Assembly (NCBI GenBank): GCA_947174955.1
Contig: CAMWKX010000037.1
Span: 1-9,216 of the forward strand
Origin: an uncultured Clostridia bacterium
GTDB lineage: Bacteria > Bacillota > Clostridia > Christensenellales > Borkfalkiaceae
Reading direction: 5' to 3'
Length of the DNA: 9,216 nucleotides
The position numbers and the translations under genes are program-made. A model generated the notes under the pieces. That model had not been told where the DNA came from, searched no databases, and was given only the letters and a program-made list of their open reading frames with translations. The number at the start of each line of letters is the position of its first letter. Position 1 is the first letter of the stretch. Positions 4,859 to 9,216 of the stretch are shown here, in pieces.

Positions 4859-7492
4859 ATGAACAAGAAACTCAAAATTGCCAGCGCTGCGGTTGCCGTA
4901 GTAATGGCAGGCACTATGGCGTTCGGTATGTTCGGCTGCGGCGGCGGTGGCGGCGGTGGCGGCGGTGGATTCGTTGCTCCCAAAGTTGATGAAAATGGTA
5001 AAATAATTTATTCCGACAACACGACGATAACGACCGCAATCGGCTATGACAAATTGGCTACCGGTATGAAGCTTAAGGCTACTGAAACGGGCACCGACGG
5101 TAAGGAAATTACGGGTAACGCATTGATCGATCAAAAGTTTATGGGTAAGACTTGGAGCGACGGCAATTTCAAACCCGCCTGGCAGGCTGTTCAGGATAAT
5201 CTTAAAGTTTCGTTTAACGACCTTTGGAAGTACAGCGACGAAGGCAAAGCTTCCAAAAACCTTGCGACTGTTAAGTCGATGAATACCAACACGGGTCTTA
5301 ATACCGTCGACGTACTTACGGCTGGTTTGGACGCGGCAAACTCTGAAGCGGTTGAAAACGGTACGTTACTTAACTTGACTGAATACCTTGATTATATGCC
5401 CAACTTCAAGAAGTTCCTTGAGAGCGACATTATCCGTATGTCTCTTATGGCAACCTCTAAGGGTGATATGTACGTTGCTCCTTACTTCGACGGTAACGAC
5501 GATATAGAGAAGTTTGTGCTTATGCGTAAGGACATCGTTGAAAAGATTCTCGACAGAGACTTGCCTGCAACTGGCGACGGCGTCTTCAATAAGTCCACCG
5601 CAATAACTGCTTATATGGGCAGCACTAACTATACCGTAAAGACCACCGATCCTGCATCGCTTGCAAAGACCGGCGAAGGTGTTACGGCTCCCAGATTCGG
5701 CAACGACGCAATCACTGCTACGAACGATAATACCGTAGACGTAACGGTAAATTATACTGCGGCTTTGGCGGCGGCTAAGGGCGAGGGCGCTCTTCACGAC
5801 GCACTTGTTGCTGCGAATGCTGAGTTGGACACGGCTACTCTTGAAAGCGGTAACATTGTCGACCTTATGAATGCGGCAATCGGCACTCAGACCACGGTTA
5901 CCGGCACGCAGCTCATCAACATTCTGAGAGCTTATATCGACGTTGCTTATACCGTAAACGGTAATGCGCTTTATACGGCTGCAAACGGACTCACGAGAGC
6001 GAGCGTATTTAACAGTGCGTGCGCTGCATGGGACGTCGACCTCTACGCCGCAATCGGCAGATGCTACGTAGCAAGCGGTTCTATGTTCGATAACGTTGGC
6101 GTAGCTACCGGTGCAAACGGTACCAGTGAAAAGCATAATCCTAAGTTCCTTGTTGCAGGTCGTACCAATGATAACCAGAGACAGTCGGATATCTATTCGC
6201 TCGTTGGCGAGCTGTACGGCGTTCGCGGTTTGGAATCGCGCTACAATTACTCCTACATCGGTCAGGACGGCGAACTTAAGGATACCCGTATGAACGAAGA
6301 TACGTGGGACGCGTTTAATGCATTCTCGGCGTTTGCTAAAGAAGGTCTCGTAAATATCGGCGACAGCGGCGCTAACACAGGTTTAGCTGGCGGAGATTAC
6401 GGCTCGCAGACAACTTACGATACGCTTTCGCTTCACGATTATGTTCAGACTCAGACCGGTAAAGTCGGTTTCCATGAGCAGGCAACCAAGGAAAATATGA
6501 ATATGGCTCCCGTCGTAACCCCCGTATCCAAGTGGGATATTGACGGTGACGGCGACCATACCGACATAATGAGATTTACCGAGAGCTGGCGTTCTGTTAA
6601 GACCGAGGGCTTCGTGGTATCCGCTAATGTAAAGAAAGATACCAATAAGCTTTCTGCGGTACTTGCATTTATCGACTATGTTTACTCGACCGACGGACAG
6701 ATAGTTCTGACCTACGGACCTCAGTCGACCAACGGCAATACAGATCCCAACGGTACTTGGTGGGCTACGGAAGCTCCTTCCACTGTAACTCTTGACCAGA
6801 TTGCAGATGTAAACGTTCCCGCAACCAACTATCTCGGAGCACAGTACAAAGTTAAGGACGCTTACAAGACGCAGTACTTCGTATATAACGGCAAGATCTA
6901 CACCGGAACTTATTACAACAAGAGACAGATTCCCACAATTACCGACGAAAACAAAGCATTGTTTAAGAAGGGAGGCAACAGCTTCACTAACCACGCACGT
7001 CAGAACCTCGGCACCACGTTCCCTCTCGGCAACAAGGACCAGGGCTTCGAATATCAGTGCACGGCACCTTGCGGACTCGACGGCTCGGATATAGTCAATA
7101 TCTGCCTCGGTAACGGAACTCTCAAGCACCCGTTCCAGACTATTGATAAGACCAATATGTGGTATACGCTTCTTCCTACCCAGATGCCGTACAGCAAGGC
7201 TGAAACCAACGCTTTGAAAGCTGGTGACACCGCGTTCGTATCCGGTAAGGGCGATAAGACGCATACCTGGTACAACAAAGACAGCAAGACCACGGGTACT
7301 AACCTGTTCTTAAGACTCATCCAGAGCGGCTACAAGGCAAACGGCACGATTGAAATCAACAGTGAAGCTTGCAAGATCGATAACGCTGCAAAGATTATCG
7401 AGAGCCACAAGGGTATGAACACGTTTATGAATCTTGCTTCGGGTGCGTTTGAAAGCCTTATGGATTGGTATGACGCGCAGCAGCAGGGCTAA
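4859..7492 (+). CDS. ABC importer substrate-binding lipoprotein, very long (877 aa)
   Basis: Extracellular sugar-binding protein anchored to the membrane by a lipid. A lipoprotein signal (MNKKLKIASAAVAVVMAG then MFGC) puts the acylated Cys at residue 27. A linker of ten Gly follows, then the mature domain. Family-like blocks are KPAWQAVQDNLKVSFNDLW (105-123), LNLTEYLDYMPNFKKFLESD (171-190), MYVAPYFDGNDDIEKFVLMRKD (split at 204-210 and 211-225) and VLAFIDYVYSTDGQIVLTYG (601-620). The whole is LplA/YtcQ-like, but that family is usually about 450-560 residues. Extra length sits mainly at about 235-440, a Thr/Ala/Asn-rich region, and in a long C-terminal part from about 640 to 877. An Asp-rich loop DIDGDGDHTD lies at 560-569. 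The reading frame is intact throughout. Ligand is inferred to be a pectin fragment only from neighbours. Confidence 0.92.
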   Translation: MNKKLKIASAAVAVVMAGTMAFGMFGCGGGGGGGGGGFVAPKVDENGKIIYSDNTTITTAIGYDKLATGMKLKATETGTDGKEITGNALIDQKFMGKTWSDGNFKPAWQAVQDNLKVSFNDLWKYSDEGKASKNLATVKSMNTNTGLNTVDVLTAGLDAANSEAVENGTLLNLTEYLDYMPNFKKFLESDIIRMSLMATSKGDMYVAPYFDGNDDIEKFVLMRKDIVEKILDRDLPATGDGVFNKSTAITAYMGSTNYTVKTTDPASLAKTGEGVTAPRFGNDAITATNDNTVDVTVNYTAALAAAKGEGALHDALVAANAELDTATLESGNIVDLMNAAIGTQTTVTGTQLINILRAYIDVAYTVNGNALYTAANGLTRASVFNSACAAWDVDLYAAIGRCYVASGSMFDNVGVATGANGTSEKHNPKFLVAGRTNDNQRQSDIYSLVGELYGVRGLESRYNYSYIGQDGELKDTRMNEDTWDAFNAFSAFAKEGLVNIGDSGANTGLAGGDYGSQTTYDTLSLHDYVQTQTGKVGFHEQATKENMNMAPVVTPVSKWDIDGDGDHTDIMRFTESWRSVKTEGFVVSANVKKDTNKLSAVLAFIDYVYSTDGQIVLTYGPQSTNGNTDPNGTWWATEAPSTVTLDQIADVNVPATNYLGAQYKVKDAYKTQYFVYNGKIYTGTYYNKRQIPTITDENKALFKKGGNSFTNHARQNLGTTFPLGNKDQGFEYQCTAPCGLDGSDIVNICLGNGTLKHPFQTIDKTNMWYTLLPTQMPYSKAETNALKAGDTAFVSGKGDKTHTWYNKDSKTTGTNLFLRLIQSGYKANGTIEINSEACKIDNAAKIIESHKGMNTFMNLASGAFESLMDWYDAQQQG
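4940..4966 (+). repeat. Three 9-bp tandem repeats encoding a poly-Gly linker
   Basis: GGCGGCGGT occurs three times in a row, followed by GGA, giving ten glycines straight after the lipobox Cys (codon 4937-4939). It makes a flexible spacer between the membrane anchor and the binding domain. Copy-number change would keep the reading frame because the unit is 9 bp. Confidence 0.95.
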
Positions 7493-7529
7493 TAATTGGC
7501 AAAAGTATAAAAACTCAAAGAATTAATTA

Positions 7530-7572
7530 ATCAGCAATGCGCCCGCTTTCGGGCGGGCGCATAAAAGCTGAT
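7530..7572 (+). terminator. Strong intercistronic hairpin, attenuator or mRNA 3'-end stabiliser
   Basis: ATGCGCCCGC (7537-7546), loop TTTCGG, GCGGGCGCAT (7553-7562), a 10-bp GC-rich stem. Outer arms ATCAGC (7530-7535) and GCTGAT (7567-7572) can extend it across small bulges. No U run follows on the + strand, only AAAAGCTGATATTGGGG, so it is not a standard full terminator. Placed 37 nt after the binding-protein stop and 14 nt before the next ATG, it probably protects or partly ends the upstream message and lowers expression of the three genes behind it. Confidence 0.6.
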
Positions 7573-7586
7573 ATTGGGGAAATGAT

Positions 7587-8216
7587 ATGAAAACTCAGAT
7601 GAGGTTTCAAAAAATCTTAATGATTGTTACCTTAATAATTGGCGCGCTCGGTGTGGTTTTTGCATTGGCATTCTGCAGCGGCGGTTTTAATCAGCTTTGT
7701 CTTTTGGATGGAGAAGTTATTGGCGGTTTGGATAATTTTATAGCGAAAGTGCAGTCCGCCAACGACACGCTGTTTATTTTAGGAGTGGTTTACGTAGTTG
7801 TCTGCGTACTGCCGTTTATTGCCGCTTGTCAAAAGAGACGCAATTATTATATCACTAATTATATCGCTATCGGTATCGTGGTGGTTTTCCAGATTGTTTT
7901 TTCGGTCGTGGTTCTCATAACGGTTTTGGGCGTATTGCAGTCGTTTAACGCCGTTGACCTTGCCAAGTGTCAGGAAAGATGGATCAAGTTTGACAATGCC
8001 GTTGAGTTTGGTAAATTCAACTCGGATCCTTGGACGCCCAAAGTGGGTTATGCATTAATTGCTATATCGCTTGTTGACGCGGTACTGCTCGTGCTTAACG
8101 CCGTTTGGAAGTTCTTGCTTATGAGAGGCGAAAAGAGATTGCTTCAGCAAGGCAAGCCCGAGGAGACTGTAGCCGGCGGCGATGCAAACGACAAAGTCGT
8201 TTCGGAGGTGGTTTAA
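7587..8216 (+). CDS. Four-helix membrane protein of unknown function (209 aa)
   Basis: I do not recognise a family. Predicted membrane helices are at about residues 10-30, 60-81, 88-117 and 152-178. A soluble loop lies between helices 1 and 2 (GGFNQLCLLDGEVIGG) and a second between helices 3 and 4 (QSFNAVDLAKCQERW to SDPWTPK). With a positive N-terminus (MKTQMRFQK) both loops should face outward and the C-terminal tail of about 30 residues (MRGEKRLLQQGKPEET) should be inside. Cys38 and Cys128, one in each outer loop, could pair. ATG at 7587 has a weak GGGG site about 7 nt upstream. Its stop codon TAA (8214-8216) abuts the next ATG. Position between binding protein and ATPase suggests an accessory of the importer, but that is inference. 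Confidence 0.8.
   Translation: MKTQMRFQKILMIVTLIIGALGVVFALAFCSGGFNQLCLLDGEVIGGLDNFIAKVQSANDTLFILGVVYVVVCVLPFIAACQKRRNYYITNYIAIGIVVVFQIVFSVVVLITVLGVLQSFNAVDLAKCQERWIKFDNAVEFGKFNSDPWTPKVGYALIAISLVDAVLLVLNAVWKFLLMRGEKRLLQQGKPEETVAGGDANDKVVSEVV
8204..8209 (+). promoter_or_regulatory. SD encoded within the preceding C-terminus (for 8217 gene)
   Basis: GGAGGT, 7 nt before ATG 8217, inside the final codons of the 209-aa gene (Ser-Glu-Val-Val-stop). It is part of an 11-mer TTCGGAGGTGG (8201-8211) that recurs at the next gene junction. Stop and start touch (TAAATG), which favours translational coupling. Confidence 0.85.
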
Positions 8217-8951
8217 ATGAGAAAGCTTACTGCTAACGAACAGATAATAGCCGACGATATTTTGAGATATAAGAAGAATAAGCTTGCTTCTACGCTTGCG
8301 TTGTTGGGGCTTGTATTTAACTGCTTATATTTCCTCTTATTATACGCAATGCCGAAAAACGAATTTACAACGTTTTCTATCGGTTTGTCGGTAATTTTAA
8401 CTTTGGTAATGTTGCTCACGATCTTCCTTTCTTCAGAGGGAGTTAAGGGCTATAATAAAAAATTCAGCATAGTGCTTTTGGTATGTGCTGCATTCCAGAT
8501 TTTAAGAATATTCTACTATCCTTTAAAGGGTATAAGGGATGATTTGCTGGTTGCTTCGGATAACTTGCATTATATAGGTTATTTCGGCATATATCCCAGC
8601 TATTCCAATCCTACTTCAACTGGATATTTCATTTTAATGTTGTTATACTTATGCCTTTCGGCGGCTTGTCTTATTGGCTCGGCCGTATGGGGATTTATAG
8701 TTGCAACAAGACTTGAGAAATTCCAGAAAAGAGTTGATAACGGCGAAATTTCAATAAAAGATACTATAGAGGCTTTGGACCGCGAGGAAGCAGAAGCCGC
8801 TTCTAAGGCGCAAGTTACTTCTCAGGAGCAGGTTGCTGCACAGACGCAAGTTGCTTCTGTGCAGGATGACAGTGCACAAAAGGAAGTGACAGACGACGTG
8901 GAAACCGTTGAAGTCGACGCTGACGACAAACCGTCTTCGGAGGTGGAATAA
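8217..8951 (+). CDS. Four-helix membrane protein with long acidic tail, unknown function (244 aa)
   Basis: Unrecognised. Predicted helices lie at about residues 22-43, 51-72, 82-100 and 136-163, the same four-helix plan as the preceding protein, with an outer loop between helices 3 and 4 (GIRDDLLVASDNLHYIGYFGIYPSYSNPTSTG). The cytoplasmic part starts at RLEKFQKRVDNGEISIKDTIEALDREEAEAA, probably helical, and ends in a low-complexity acidic tail (about 196-244). That tail holds short repeats QVTSQEQVAAQTQVASVQ; the DNA 12-mers CAAGTTACTTCT (8811-8822) and CAAGTTGCTTCT (8847-8858) differ by one base. The phrase 'VDNGEISIKDTIEALD' looks like a short helix-forming motif often seen at the ends of small membrane proteins. 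The start is fixed by GGAGGT. The stop overlaps the ATPase start by 1 nt (TAATG). An importer-associated role is inferred from this coupling only. Confidence 0.82.
   Translation: MRKLTANEQIIADDILRYKKNKLASTLALLGLVFNCLYFLLLYAMPKNEFTTFSIGLSVILTLVMLLTIFLSSEGVKGYNKKFSIVLLVCAAFQILRIFYYPLKGIRDDLLVASDNLHYIGYFGIYPSYSNPTSTGYFILMLLYLCLSAACLIGSAVWGFIVATRLEKFQKRVDNGEISIKDTIEALDREEAEAASKAQVTSQEQVAAQTQVASVQDDSAQKEVTDDVETVEVDADDKPSSEVE
8939..8944 (+). promoter_or_regulatory. SD encoded within the preceding C-terminus (for the ATPase gene)
   Basis: GGAGGT, 6 nt before ATG 8951, within the codons for Ser-Glu-Val-Glu-stop. It belongs to the second copy of TTCGGAGGTGG (8936-8946). It supports 8951 as the start of the ATPase. 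Confidence 0.85.
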
Positions 8952-9216
8952 TGCCCCAGGTTAATATTCAACACATTGATAAGATTTATGACGGCGGTGT
9001 CCAGGCGGTCTGGGATTTCAATCTCGACATTGAAGACGGCGAATTTATAGTACTTGTAGGACCTTCCGGTTGCGGCAAGTCCACTACGCTCAGAATGGTA
9101 GCAGGTCTTGAAGACATCACAAAGGGACAACTTATCATTGACGGTAAGGATTGTACGCGTCTTCCGCCCAAGGACAGAGATATAGCGATGGTTTTCCAGA
9201 ACTACGCTCTGTACGG
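8951..9216 (+). CDS. msmX: ABC transporter ATPase, MsmX/UgpC (CUT1) type, N-terminal 88 residues
   Basis: Runs off the right edge, so no stop is seen. The product energises CUT1 sugar importers by ATP hydrolysis at the cytoplasmic face. Visible motifs are Walker A GPSGCGKST at residues 37-45, then LRMVAGLEDITKGQLIIDG (48-65), PPKDRDIAMVFQNYALY (72-88) with the Q-loop Gln83. These are the typical MalK/UgpC/MsmX blocks, whose full proteins are about 360-380 residues with a C-terminal regulatory/OB-fold region not covered here. The start ATG overlaps the previous stop (TAATG). In Bacillus subtilis, LplABC- and YtcQ/YteP-type importers lack their own ATPase and share MsmX; here an ATPase is in the same operon. 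Whether it also serves other importers cannot be told. The gene symbol is given at family level. Confidence 0.93.
   Translation, partial: MPQVNIQHIDKIYDGGVQAVWDFNLDIEDGEFIVLVGPSGCGKSTTLRMVAGLEDITKGQLIIDGKDCTRLPPKDRDIAMVFQNYALY

Noticed and set aside
5366..7320. Several minus-strand open frames (256, 293 and 88 residues) within the binding-protein gene
   Set aside because: All are antisense to an intact lipoprotein gene and show Arg/Ser/Val-rich, motif-free products.
1..9216. CRISPR array, tRNA, rRNA, insertion sequence or phage genes
   Set aside because: No regularly spaced repeats, cloverleaf-like segment, transposase or integrase motif was seen on either strand.

Overview
The window reads as part of a pectin/galacturonate-use region in a Gram-positive, probably anaerobic gut Clostridia-type bacterium (Bacillota). 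The reasons are strong AAGGAG/GGAGG ribosome-binding sites, sigma-A-type promoters with extended -10 elements, an LplB/YtcP-class sugar ABC importer with a lipoprotein binding protein, and short dense operons. A Christensenellales-like source is a guess from general style only.

Left part (1-1818): the 3' end of a uronate isomerase gene (uxaC) on the + strand is followed by a short structured intergenic element and a perfect 30-bp palindromic terminator. The terminator also serves a convergent minus-strand operon. That operon has two genes: a signal-peptide-less CE8 pectin methylesterase and, 2 nt downstream, a 100-residue membrane protein of unknown function.

Middle (1819-1977): a divergent control region with back-to-back extended -10 promoters. 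The minus-strand promoter lies inside a 30-bp two-armed palindrome (ATTGTATCACAA, six T, TTGTGAAACAAT). A second palindrome (ATAATGT-A-ACATTAT) lies just downstream of the predicted + strand transcription start. These look like operators that could coordinate the two directions.

Right part (1978-9216): seven same-strand genes with short gaps. In order they are a six-helix membrane protein resembling ECF S-components, two CUT1 permeases (LplB-like and YtcP/LplC-like), an unusually long 877-residue binding lipoprotein, a strong intercistronic hairpin without a U tract, two unrecognised four-helix membrane proteins, and the start of an MsmX/UgpC-type ATPase that runs off the window. The last three genes are packed with 0 nt and -1 nt spacing, and the SD sequences are encoded in the preceding C-termini.

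A reasonable model is that the importer brings in pectin-derived oligosaccharides (oligogalacturonides or rhamnogalacturonan fragments). The cytoplasmic methylesterase would de-esterify them and UxaC would isomerise released galacturonate. The substrate is inferred from neighbours and is not shown by the transporter sequence. The least understood parts are the two four-helix proteins between binding protein and ATPase, the S-component-like leader gene, the roughly 200-residue extra region of the binding protein, and the divergent operators.
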